NCBI GenBank assembly: GCA_028023455.1
Contig: JAQFVV010000018.1
Span: 5,483,800-5,547,799 of the forward strand
Source: Epiperipatus broadwayi
Lineage: Eukaryota > Onychophora > Udeonychophora > Euonychophora > Peripatidae
Direction: 5' to 3'
DNA length: 64,000 nucleotides
This document shows positions 25,283 to 36,420 of the stretch, in pieces. The notes beneath the pieces were generated by a model, which saw only the letters and a program-made list of their open reading frames with translations, had not been told where the DNA came from and did no database searches. The translations under genes were made by a program, and so were the position numbers. The stretch's first letter is position 1, and every line of letters starts with the position of its first letter.

Positions 25283-25312
25283 ATATATATATGTGTGTGT
25301 GTGTGTGTGTGT
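25283..25312 (+). repeat. (AT)n(GT)n compound microsatellite
   Basis: AT units followed directly by about ten GT units, in SLC5A intron 3. Confidence 0.85.
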
Positions 25313-25689
25313 TAAAACTATATATTATTGGAATTTAGAAAAAAACCAAGGGTTTTAAATTATTTTATTCTATATATATAATTATCATGATGATAAATAT
25401 TACTATTTAGAGTTAATTCTAGTTTAATACAAGTTAACATCAAATTATATTTAGACAAGCAATTCACTTATATAATCAGATTAGATGTAAAAAACAATAT
25501 TAGAATGAATACATTGAATGTTAATCTATGAATAAGCAATAAAGTTTGATATTGGAGGTCTATATGAAACAAAAAGAGTTGTGAAATGAGAAAAAATAAC
25601 AATTTTTTTTTAATCTCTGATACTGTTATAATAGTGTAATAATTTAAATTATGTGCCACGTAATCTTAAGAATGCTTCTATTATTCCAC

Positions 25690-26910
25690 TTTCTAAATAT
25701 AAAATGTATAAACAAGATTGCAGCAATTATTGTGGAACATTATTCTTTCCAGGATTTTTGCTGAATAGGTTATTTCTGGTCATAGATGAGTAGTTACCAG
25801 AAACTCAATGCAGTTTTAGAGAATCAAGAAGCTATATAACCCTTTAAGCGATCTATTGTTTAAAGATCTCCTCTAATGGTTTTATTAAATTTCAAATTAT
25901 TTCTTAAATATGTATGTTGACAAATGAGAATTATTTTTAAAAGTATTTTTTTCAGCTCATCAAATTTAGAAAATTAGTAAATTGCATTTGATTCAATTAA
26001 TAGGATAGCCTATGACTTTGAAATTAGTTTATTCTTCACCAAATTTATTCATATTATATATCTTCAACATAATAGCATGCAAGGAAACCCTATTACTACA
26101 GATAAAAAATCTGGGGCATTTGAAATAAAAACATGTGCTAAGAAATGATGTGTGCTTGCTCCAACATTGTTTTCAATTTTTATGACAGTGGGTCTTTGGA
26201 ACTGTTTATTAGGCAGTTTAATCAAACAGGGATTAAGATATGATATAGATTTTATGGTGGAATTCTTAATTTGAATTGATAAAAGGCAAAACAAGAACTT
26301 TTTTTTTCTTGGATTCTGGATTTGTAGTATGCTGATGATTGTCCTATTTTTACCAGTTCAAAAGATGGTTAACAGAATGTTCTTAATGTGCTTTTTTTAA
26401 CAACTTAAAATAAGGAAATAATTATTGCAACTAAGTTGTCTGAACATAGAGCTGTCATTTTACCTAATTTATTTTATGGAAGTGATACTTGGATACTCAG
26501 TGTCACAATATAAAAACATTTAGAGTAGTTTCATTTAAGGATACTCATAAAATTCTAAAAATACAATGGCAAGATTGTAAACTAATCAATATGTTTTTCA
26601 ACCTGTTCGATGTGATATTATAGAGTCCACTATTATAAAATCACATCTTCATTGTGTTGGACATGTAAAATGAATGAACATTGCAAGATTTCCTAAAAGG
26701 TATTTTATGGTTAATTTGAGCATGGTTTTCATAAGAATCTCTGTTTAAGATATAAGAATTATCTCAAAGATATTCTGAAGAAATGCAATGTTAATTGTTT
26801 TCATTGGTAAGGGATGTCAATGAACAAAATACATTGAAGAGCTACAATTCCATATGGTATTGAAGTATTTCAAAAAGAAAGACATCATCACAAAATATCA
26901 AGCAAACAAA
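25690..26910 (+). pseudogene. Decayed LINE reverse transcriptase and C-terminus (relic C)
   Basis: A recognisable but broken RT lies in SLC5A intron 3. In order: DCSNYCGTLFFPGFLLNRLF with LPETQCSFRESRS (25715-25832), the DC.NYRGI.LL....L..RL and PE.QCGFR.SRS motifs; then AKK.CVLAPTLFSIF with a stop at the fourth position (26135-26180), the V.QGCVLAPTLF box; YADDC (26329-26343), the catalytic aspartates, still intact; VILPNLFYGSDTWILS (26455-26502), the VL.TLLYGSETW motif of the C-terminal domain; a CWTCKMN piece (26655-26675) in place of RWSGHV.RM; and YGIEVFQKER near the end. Segments between are lost, which suggests internal deletions. The motif set fits the endonuclease-type LINEs of the RTE/CR1-like kind, not relics A, B or D. 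Nothing here can be active. Confidence 0.75.
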
Positions 26911-27285
26911 TAAATAGAGAGCATATTGTATTTGTGTTTCCCATATTGTTTTGTATAATCATTACAAAACTCATTTTTAGAGGATTTTTTTTTTCTACAG
27001 AGTTAAAAGAGCATGGTTCTGAAGATTTAACTGACTAGGTTTGCCCAAAATATTAAAATATATTAATAAAAAAAATTTTAGTTAAAAGAAAAAAAGATAA
27101 TATGGTGTTTTTACTTTTGTAATTTGGATATTTATAAGTATTCAAACATTGTTTTTAATTAATTTTAATTATTTTGTTTTGCTTGCACCAAAAAATAGTT
27201 GTTATTTTTATTAGATTTTTGTAGTAGCTTATCATTATTTTTAAATGATTCTCACTAAATTAATATTTGTTAAATTGTATTTTAG

Positions 27286-27536
27286 ATTTACCAGATGAAA
27301 TAGTACAACCATCACCTAACTTCTTCCGTCGCTTTGCAAACTGGTTTTGTGGCTTCGACACAGATTCTTCTGTGGTTGCACTCTCAACTGAATATGATTC
27401 ACGGCTTGAAAAAATTTCTTCACTTAAACAAGATCCAAGAGCAAAGATATTTTTCCAAATAAATCTTGTAATTGTAATAGGAATAATTATATTTATTTAT
27501 GCTTTTTTTGCACCTAACAAACCATATTTTCTTTAA
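27286..27536 (+). CDS. SLC5A (SGLT-like) symporter, terminal exon D with stop
   Basis: This is the terminal coding exon, starting after acceptor ttgtattttag and ending at TAA 27534-27536. The joined frame reads (D)LPDEIVQPSPNFFRRFANW then FCGFDTDSS. The W.CG.D pattern is the conserved intracellular motif of SLC5A1-like proteins before the last helix. A charged linker (TEYDSRLEKISSLKQDPRAK) leads into one final hydrophobic helix, INLVIVIGIIIFIYAFFAP, and a short tail NKPYFL. In vertebrate SGLTs the protein also ends with a single C-terminal helix finishing in a Y/WFA-type sequence, so the architecture is complete at this end. With the three upstream exons it gives about 260 codons of an expected 600-700, so the 5' half is missing from view. 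Confidence 0.9.
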
Positions 27537-27814
27537 TAGTATCAGCAGAAGTAGTAAAAATATAATTAATATAAACATTCTATTTTTATAGAAATATCTG
27601 TATTTACACTCTAATTGATCAGAAAATTGTTTCCATGGCATTTTAGTAATATTATCATATATAATTTTGGTATTAAAGGGCATATATTATCAGAAATTAT
27701 AGTACCTAATTACTGTAAATACATCATAAGTTTTAATTTACATGGAAGTAAGATATAAAAAAAATAGTTTTGTTTTCAAACTATTTTAACTGGACATATG
27801 TCAATTGCAATAAA
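27537..27814 (+). other. Probable 3' UTR of the SLC5A gene
   Basis: AT-rich sequence following the TAA stop. The first clear AATAAA hexamer after the stop is at 27809-27814, a reasonable polyadenylation signal. Another AATAAA-like site occurs near 27893. No coding potential is seen. The true cleavage site is not determined. Confidence 0.4.
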
Positions 27815-28894
27815 ATTATATAGAACCAGGTTATATTTATTGGAATATGATTTGACCAAAAAAGGTTTTTGAAGTCATAGATTTTCTGCTAAAAATAAAT
27901 TGAATTTTCTAATAAATTCTATAACCATCCAAAATTTTTTATCTAAAGATAATATTGCTCTTTCCATGGTGTGACTAAGAGATGAAATTGAAGAAAAAAA
28001 ATTATATAGTAATTTATATTTTTCATTTTAATTGTCTTTTTGTTGGTTTATGAAATGTAACAAACACAATTTCCTTTGAGAAACATAGCTGTAGGCAATT
28101 TACAGCTAAATCCGTCCTATATTTAGATCATGGATAAATAGAAATCATCATAAAAGTAATGATTTTTAATTAGGAGAATAACAATATATAAATATATTGA
28201 ATTGTGAATAAAAAAATTTCCACATATGTATAACTTTGCCTAATTATTAGAATATATTTATTTTTGATGTTGAAGAAACAGTTGCGTATAAGAAAATAGC
28301 TATCTATAAATAAAAAATATTAATCTCTATTATGTATAAGAATTAAATTGAATGCACTCAAAAAAATTCAAGTGCTACATATTGAAAAATAATAGTTCAA
28401 AGATTAAAGAAGTTTTCAATTTATAAATGAAAATAATTTTTCATTAATAAAATTTTGGGAGTAAAAAAAAAACGATGTTCAAACTAAATTTAAACTATCA
28501 GTCTATTTGAGTTTTAGGATATGATAAAATTGAAGATGAGCTAAAGATTTTGTGTAAAAATCTATAAATGTTAAAAGATTGTAGATTGATTGCACTTTAA
28601 TTTATTAAAATGATTTTTTTTAATGATTTCTTGTTGACAATTCAAAATAAGGGTTTCAATGGAATATAGGATTAAAATTAAATTGCTTCAATGTCTAGTA
28701 GCATTTTAAATTTGCCTGACATGTATAGAATTTTTTTCCTCTCATTCCATATCTAACTTATTTATTCAATGCTATGTCTATCATTAAGTTTAAACCTGTT
28801 ATTGATGAAAGGAATTTAGTGATAACAATAAATAAAATGACTACAATTAATAAAGAAATTAGGATACTAAAATATATGGATATTGGCATCAGAT
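27815..28894. other. Intergenic AT-rich DNA downstream of SLC5A
   Basis: No gene or element recognised. Confidence 0.5.
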
Positions 28895-29140
28895 CTATAT
28901 AAATATTCAAGTAGGATGACTTGATTCAAAACCTTAGGCAAATTTGTTTTCAGTTGAAATTTAACTGTTTGGTGGAATCTATTGCTTCTAGCTTTATATT
29001 AGAAAGCCTCATTGACAGAGCCAAAAACCAGAAACTAATTTGAGAATGGGGTTTAAATGCAATAAAGTATCTGATAATCACTGGTTACTCAAGTTTATAG
29101 TACATGACCCTAAAATAGGAAACTGCTGTTGTGTAAAAAA
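28895..29140 (-). repeat. SINE-like repeat S, copy 3
   Basis: The reverse complement matches copy 1 at 15.66-15.87 kb over about 200 bp, including the equivalents of AACTTGAGTAACCAGTGAT, TTTATTGCATTTAAA, TTTTTGGCTCTGTCAATGAG and GGCTTTCTAATATAAAG. Lies downstream of the SLC5A 3' end. Confidence 0.6.
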
Positions 29141-30374
29141 TTTCATTTTGTGATGAATTAATGACTAGAGCTCATTAAAATGTACTTTGATGAAGCAATG
29201 CCAATCTGTCATTGATTTTTGATTGATACTATGAATATCATTGCCTTGAAAGAAGATGCAATTTGTACGAGGACTATTGAAGAGAGAACTTTACCCAGAA
29301 GTGATTGTTGTAAATTAACTTTTTATGAAGAGTGAAAAAAGAATCACACTCTTCAATTTGTATTAGTTTATAATGAAGACTATCCTTAATGAAAGCTTTT
29401 CCTCATGTTGTGATCAGATTGAAAAACCTGAACTCTATTTATTTATATAAAAAAAAGTAAACTTTTATTTATTTATTTTTAAAAATCAATTTTACATCAA
29501 TTATTTTCCTACATGCTATTTCTTGAATATGCTGTAACTAGTTATTAAAAGGCTTCCCAACATGGTAAGAGTTAGCTATGCCTACACATTAATTCCTCTG
29601 TAAATCGGTGTCTTTCACAGGATTTTTTTTAGTTTTATTAGAAACTGGATCTAAACTGAAAATATATATTTTGGATACCTAAAGTACATTCCTGTAACAT
29701 ATAACATGCATTATGACCAACCATTATATTGTATATTTACATAAATAAGTAGATCAATATTCTTTATAATTTTTTTTCGGCAGTACTAAATAAATCAATC
29801 CATATTTGAAAGCTGCTCTTTTTTTTTTCATAAGTCTAAAAAATATATTTATATGCAAGAAATTCTTTATTCAACAAATGGTTACTTATAAATGGCCATT
29901 TTTATATCACGAGATTAAAACTAATCTCAAGTCTTTACAAAAATTAAGTTCTGTTTTATATCTTACTGATATTCATTTAAGTAACATTTTCATTTCTGTA
30001 GTTTATATATTATTCATGAAATATATTTCTTTTCCTCTCTTACTTAGTTATGCATTATTAATATTTTTTATACTATCAAGTATCCATTGTGTATATTATA
30101 TTAATAATTTCTACAATGAAATTTATTGCATGACACCATCAAAACTTAGGTGTTTTCATATTTTTTCAAAATGCGTTAAATTTATCACAAAACCCTTTTT
30201 GACTTTATAAACACATTTCTAATGCCTCTTTTAAAAAAGTATCATATCTTTTTATTTTTAGCCATAAAATGGCAGCATTAATAGCAAAACTTATGGTAAA
30301 AGTGTATTAGACAAAGAATTTTAGTTTGTTTAAAAAATATTTGCAGATAATATTAATGAAAATACAGAATATGG
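29141..30374. other. AT-rich DNA, no supported gene
   Basis: A 134-codon open frame at 29806-30210 is very rich in Phe, Ile, Tyr and Lys, has no family resemblance and mirrors the base composition; I do not call it a gene. No other feature seen. Confidence 0.5.
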
Positions 30375-30447
30375 TCATATTTAGGTTCATACCATTTACA
30401 ACCTTCTTAAATACTTTATCAATACTATTTATTTATATCAAAACTAA

Positions 30448-30475
30448 GTTTCGACTGTCCTGCAGTCATCATCAG
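30448..30475 (-). ncRNA. Hammerhead-ribozyme-like core, left arm
   Basis: On the minus strand: CTGATGA, then T, then GACTG-CAGGA-CAGTC (perfect 5-bp hairpin), then GAAAC. This is the order of the hammerhead catalytic core (CUGANGA, stem II, GAAA). An extra T sits between the CTGATGA box and the stem, and I did not find convincing partner strands for stems I and III, so activity is doubtful. Confidence 0.4.
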
Positions 30476-31731
30476 AGCTACATTATTCAAATATATAATT
30501 ATATAAATAGTACACTTATACACATATTCATATATATAATTAATTACACATAATAAAAGTAGACATTTTAATCTGACCATTATAAATAATCAATTCTCGT
30601 TTTATTATTTTACTCTTAACCACATTTATTTTATATTACTTTATTTTTAAAAATTATTAATTTTAATTTTAAAAAACTTTTAATAATTCTACTATTTAAT
30701 ACATATTAGTATTATTTTACTTATATTTTAAATCAACTTCTAACCTTTTTCTATTTTTATTAAATATTTTTATAATTATCAATTAACTTTTTCCACATTA
30801 TAAATTACTTTTTTACATGACAAAAATTACCTACCTCTTTACAATCCTATTTCTAAATACCCAAATGATAAAATTTCCAAAATTTTTACACTTGTTTAAC
30901 ACCTCCCTCTATTGTTATTTTCTTCAACTTTATTTTTTAACCTTTTTCAAATTCAAACTTATTAATAATTGCTTATAAAATTATCTTTACTCCAAAATCC
31001 CTTCAATTTTATATACTCCAAAACTGAATGCAAGTCATTTAAAAGTAAAAATATAAAAAGTAATTATGTAGAAGAAATAAAATTCAATTTATACAAAAAT
31101 GACTCAACATAAATGTGATAAAAGATCACCTATTTATTTGCATTCATTAAAAATTGATCATAGGTTTGAGAAGGATAGTATAAAAATGATTAATTATACA
31201 AATAGAAGGGATAAAAAAATTAAAGAAGCAATATTAAGAATATAAAACCAAATCTTAATAGTGATTTTGGGTTAAAGACAATGATTTTATAAACAATTAT
31301 TAATAAGTTTAAATTTGAAAAAGGTTAAAAAATAAAATTGAAGAAAATGGAGATAGAGGGAGGTGTTAAACAAGTGTAAAATTTTGTCACTTGGGTCTTT
31401 AGAATAGGATTGTAAAGAGGTAGGTAGTTTTTGTAATGTAAAAAAGTAATTTGTAACATTTGAAAAGTTAATTGATAATTATAAAATATAAATAAAATGA
31501 TAATATGTATTAAATAGTAGAATAAATGTTAGTTAAAATTATAATAAATAATTTTTAAAAATAAAGTAATATAAAATAAAAGTGGATAGAATTATTTAAG
31601 AGTAAAGTAATAAAATGGGCAATGATTATTTATAATGGTCAGCTTAAAATGTCTATTTTTATTTTGTGTATTTAATTATGTATATGAATATGTGTATAAG
31701 TGTATTAATTATATATTTGAATATTATAGAT

Positions 31732-31759
31732 CTGATGATGATTGCAGGACAGTTGAAAC
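31732..31759 (+). ncRNA. Hammerhead-ribozyme-like core, right arm
   Basis: On the + strand: CTGATGA, T, GATTG-CAGGA-CAGTT, GAAAC. Relative to the left arm the hairpin has two C-to-T changes, both leaving G-U wobble pairs, so the stem can still form. That could be drift or retained pairing; two changes are too few to tell. Confidence 0.4.
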
Positions 31760-31874
31760 TTAGTTTTGATATAAATAAATAGTATTGATAAAGTGTTTAA
31801 GAAAGTTGTAAATGGTATATGTTAAAGTAGAAATCAATACATAGGAAAAAGAAGAAAATCATATTCAGGTTCAT

Positions 31875-34800
31875 TTGATAAAATTTATTGCTTCATTTTT
31901 AATCATATTATTAACAAACTTGCTATAATAGCCTTAAATGAAGTTATGTTTATTTTAGGAGTTTCTTTTTCATCATTAGAATGACTAAATCCAAAATTGA
32001 ATCTATTAACTTAACAAAAAAAAATTGCATTTATGAATATAAATTAATTTGTGTTTTTGTAGGCTTGGATTCAGTCAGTTAGAATGTATGTAAATTTATT
32101 AAATTTAGTTTATCTCATTGGTTCTATCATGCCATTTTGGAAACAAATGTTTTGTTTATACCTGACAGTGGTAAATTGAAAAAATATTCATCAATATATA
32201 GTAAAGTGATAGTAATTTATTATGCGTAATATATTCTTTAAATATCTATTTTATCACGCACCTCTTCAATCATATAAATAAAAATACCTGAATATGGTAA
32301 TTGACTGCCAAATGTATTTCTGGTTGGTCTAGTTCTCTTCAATTGGTTCATATTATAACTCTTATGTGTCTTCATCATTAATTGTTCATTATTTAGCAAA
32401 ATCAACTTAGTACAATTAAATCTATAAATATGCCAAATTCCTTGCTTTAACAATACTATGGTAGGGTTGAATAATAATACATTAATCTTCAATTAAGTCT
32501 AAAGTTTATGCTTGATTAAAAATATAATAATCTCTAGTCTACTAAAAGTTTAATAATAATCATTAATGTATTTATCTAAAGTGGATAGTATCAAATATGT
32601 GAATGCAAGAAATTAGGCAATAATACATTAAATTATAGTAATTTAATAATTTGTTCTATAATCAATCATGTGCCAGCTGGTATATCCTGCATAAAATCCA
32701 AATTAAATTCTTTAAATCTTTATTTCAAGCTCTCCTTTTCAAATACTCATAATTATTTTTATTTTTTTCATATCATCCATCAATACATCTTTTTTCCCAC
32801 TTTTTTCTGTTGATAAAAAAAAATTTTTTTTTAATGTCATTAATCTTCCCAGCCTATCTTTTTCATTTTTTCCCCAAAATTCATATCTTGACATCTTTTC
32901 CCATGTTTTTTTTTTTTCTGATTAATCAAATTTCTGTTTCGTTTTTAATAATGCATCAACCACTTTCTCAAATTTTTTAAACTGTACTTCCTTGTCATCA
33001 TATTATGAAAACATTTTTTTTTTTCATGGCAAGATTATAGCATGATTATATATATATATAATTGTATGATCAGTTGTGGAGAAGTTTGTGTGATGCTTGA
33101 ACACCCAATAATTATTTTTGGGAAAAGAAAAAAATCTTTTCCCAATAATTATTATTAGGAAATGAAAAAAATATTTTCCACAGAAGTTAATTTTAAATAT
33201 AGGAAATTACTAATTGCTAAAGGAAAAAAAATGATTTGTTATATGAATGTTTTTAATACTAAATATGTGCATGCATGTAATTAACTATTTTAAACACTAA
33301 GAAAGTATTCTTTACATATGTATATTTTTATATATAAATAATTAACACTATCATAAATATTTTTATTTTTGATTAGGCAATATCAAGAAAAACTTGATAT
33401 ATTATGAATTTGTATACTAAGTATAAAAGTTATATCTTATAGATATTTTCTGAAATATTTGGGTTTTTTTAATGTGTAAGTTAAAATATAAAAATACTAT
33501 AGATTTTTACTATAGTTTTTAAGATGGCTAATATCTTCTATGGCTATTATTTAAAATAGATGAGAGAGTAATACCAAATATTTTGTTACTGTGTTCATAG
33601 TTATTTTATACATATCTATAATTTTTTTTTTAAAAAAAAAAGTATTGTAGTTAGCACATTCTATAATGGTATTTTGGACGAAAATCATACAAAAAGAATT
33701 TTGAATTTGTAAAATTTAAATATTGCCATATTGTAATTTTTACAATATATATATATAGTCTCAGCTTAAAAGTGTGCAGAAGTTATAATTTGATATATAT
33801 TTTAAAGGAGAATATTACCTGTGTCTTTCCATTAGCTTATAAAGTCCAATTACATTTGACATTATCTTGGTATCAATTATGTTGTCAAACTGAACAAACC
33901 ACAAAGCATATTGTACACATGATTTAAATATTTCTTGATCTATACTATGCTATGCAAGAAAATGTGTTCAATGCCAACACGTCCCCTCTCCCCACATAGG
34001 TGCCAATGTCTACAGCTTTTGGGATACTTTTAGCTCAGACATTTTATATATATTATATATTTGAAGTATTTATAATAATCATCCATTTTTTGCATTAGTT
34101 CTAACAAATACTAAATTCTTATTTGCAATTAATTTCTTTATTTTTTGTTATGCTAATAGCTTTATTTGTGAAACAATCTTCTTCAAAGCTGTATACCACA
34201 TAATCATATCATACACACAGAATAAAATTGTCTATATATATAATATATGAAGAAAACTTATACAATTAAAACTGTTAGCATAAATATATATATAAACAAA
34301 ATTAGTGGAAAAAATAAGTAAATAATGTGATCTATTCTGTTGCCATAATAATTACTGCTTGTCTTGGCAAAATAGACACCAAATGAAATATTGGGCCAAT
34401 CTGCAAGTTTGTTTGTTTTTTTATCTTTTAACTAATTCATTTTAATTATTGGAGTGAAATAAAAAAGTTGATTTTGTTATTTATATATTTATTTGTATAA
34501 ATTTTTAATGTAAAATTCTCAAGGTGTTACACATAAATGTAAAAATAAAATGGATTTTTATAAAAATTTGCGTTTCATTATATATATACACTTACACACA
34601 TATATACTATTGGAAAAAGTCGATATACTGTAAGATGATGTTTACTAAATACTTATAGCAAAATATATTATGTAGTCAATACCAGTTTTGTTTTATTATG
34701 TATAATTTCATACTGCAAAGGCCTTTCCAATAGTCCTTTAGAAAAACAGTGAAGGCTTCACTCACAAGCTAAATCATCTGCTGATTGGTGAGGGTTGTAG

Positions 34801-35229
34801 TGATTTTTCCTTTTTAGTTTTATTTGTTTTCCTAACAACTAATTAGATATTAATTTACTTATTAATACTCGATTGTTAGATGGGCTGATTACTTCAAAGA
34901 AAAACTCTAAACTTAATAGCAATCTGAAAATATTTTCTAAAATTCATTCAACTTAGATTTAAATTCTAGGTTCTATGCATATTAGGCAGAATTTGCTCCC
35001 ACTGTGCCAGAATGACCTTCGTTATATGTATACAATTATGTTAATCAGTAATGAATCTTAAAAAATAAAAGTAATGTGATTTTTTTTTGTTTGTTTTAAA
35101 AAAGCATTATTATTAAAAGTAAAAAAGTACAAAATTCATGAAACCAAAAATTTAAAAAAAAAAAAAGCTTAAATAAAAACACTTACTTGAAAATATAAAA
35201 AAAAAAATCATACATAACAACCATTTAAA
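31875..35229. other. No recognised gene; AT-rich intergenic DNA
   Basis: Simple AT-rich sequence. A pyrimidine-rich patch at about 32660-33010 could be an antisense LINE fragment but shows no motif I trust. A 37-bp tandem duplication lies at 33104-33177. Confidence 0.4.
33104..33177 (+). repeat. 37-bp tandem duplication
   Basis: Two successive units, each starting CCCAATAATTATT and running through GAAAAAAAT-type sequence to a TTTT end, with a few differences. The first unit plus the start of the second also form a hairpin (TTGGGAAAAG against CTTTTCCCAA). Confidence 0.7.
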
Positions 35230-36420
35230 ATATATATATATATTTACATTAAAAACCTTTTTTGGCATGATTTTGTACAAAACTGATAAAAGATTGACAG
35301 GTCTGTAATTTCTAATATCTTTTTAAAATATTAACATCTTTTATTACCTTTTTAAAATATTAACACTGCATTCTTCCAATCATCTGGTATATCATTTGAA
35401 TATAACTTTGCCAAAAAAATTTCTATTTCTTCACTTGTTTCTTTTAAGATATCGATTATAATTCCATCATTACCTGGAGCTTTTCCCTTCATAGATTTAA
35501 TTGCATGTCTCACTTCTTCATTTAAAATTCTGGGCAATTCAGAAGATATAATAGATGTAGGAGGTACTCGTTCTTTATTACTATATCATTCTTGATAGAA
35601 CTCTTCTACCCATTTCATGGTCAGTTCTTTTTAATAATCTCTTTTTTTTTATTGCAGATGTTTCCTACCAATACCAAAATATTTTACATTCTTGAGACTT
35701 TTATTCTCTTCTACAGTTTTTCTTGCTAATTCACAATTATTTTCTTATATCATTATCAATTCTTTTATGCATCATTTAACAAAATTTGAGATATTTAATC
35801 TTTCTTAATGCATCATTATTATATATTTTCATATTCCTTCTTTTCTTAATAAATTCTCTAGTCTCAGTAGAAATTTGATTAATCAATTGCTGCTTTTTTC
35901 CATCAGCTATCTTTTTTGCAGTTTTTTAAAGTATATCAATTATTTTCCTATTAATATCATTCAAATCTGAATTATCTTCAAAATCTGCTAATATTTAAAA
36001 ATGATTTGCAAGTTGTAATTTAAATTTATTAATGTTTGTAAAGATTGGGAATATCAACTGTGAATATTGTTTTTCTTAATAATTTTTATCTCTAGTTTTG
36101 CATTAACACATGTTAATGCAAAACTAGAGAGACAATCGATGATCACTACCTGTATTGAATTTATTAAGAACATTACAATCTTGACATGTATTTTCTGTTA
36201 ACCAAAATATAATCCAATTCTGCTGTATCTTCATTTGGATGATTCCATGTCCCTTTTAACATTTTTCTCAAAAAAAATTCATAGTGTTTTTCTGCAAACT
36301 CCACAAGTCTATGTCCTCTCTCATTTCTGTTACCATAACTAAATTTGCCTACAACACTTTCAATTGTTTATCAATTCTAGCATTAGTCTCTCATAACAAA
36401 TTTAAAATGTTATTTGGTCT
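35230..36420 (-). pseudogene. Decayed LINE: endonuclease end and RT start (relic D)
   Basis: Read on the minus strand, this LINE relic starts with the end of an AP-like endonuclease: GNRNERGHRLVEFAEKHYEF (about 36335-36275), KGTWNHPNEDTAELDYILVN (about 36257-36200) and SDHRLS (about 36148-36131), the diagnostic SDH that closes this nuclease fold. The RT begins with EEVRHAIKSMKGKAPGNDG (about 35530-35470) and IIIDILKETSEE, then IPDDWKNAVLIF (about 35390-35352) and KDIRNYRPVNLLSVLYKI (about 35322-35270). The GKAPG.DGI and IP.DWK...I..I.KKG..KD..NYRP.SLLS motifs are standard for endonuclease-bearing LINEs. The sequence ends about there, so the palm with the catalytic aspartates is missing. One uninterrupted 61-codon stretch survives (35352-35537). 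It is the closest match in the window to relic A. Confidence 0.85.
36090..36129. repeat. 40-bp near-perfect palindrome
   Basis: Arms of 19 bp, CTCTAGTTTTGCATTAACA and TGTTAATGCAAAACTAGAG, are separated only by CA. It interrupts LINE relic D between the endonuclease SDH motif and the RT, so it arose after insertion of the LINE. Confidence 0.9.

Larger units (their letters stand above)
30375..31874. mobile_element. Palindromic retroelement-like unit with hammerhead-like motifs, 16-bp TSD
   Basis: Two long arms, 30389-31000 and 31263-31818, are reverse complements at clearly high but imperfect identity, around a spacer of about 260 bp. For example ACCATTTACAACCTTCTTAA at the left edge pairs with TTAAGAAAGTTGTAAATGGT at the right edge. 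The unit is flanked by TCATATTTAGGTTCAT (30375-30390) and TCATATTCAGGTTCAT (31859-31874), a 16-bp direct repeat with one mismatch that looks like a target-site duplication. Each arm carries, near its outer end, CTGATGA + T + a 5-bp stem + GAAAC (see separate entries). A head-to-head pair of truncated copies with variable TSD and such motifs recalls Penelope-like elements, but no RT or GIY-YIG sequence is visible. Confidence 0.7.

Noticed and set aside
27420-27683. 87-codon minus-strand frame
   Set aside because: Shadow of the SLC5A terminal exon on the other strand.
29806-30210. 134-codon open frame (+)
   Set aside because: Composition is what AT-rich DNA gives by chance (Phe, Ile, Tyr, Lys); no motif, no splice context and no homologue recognised.
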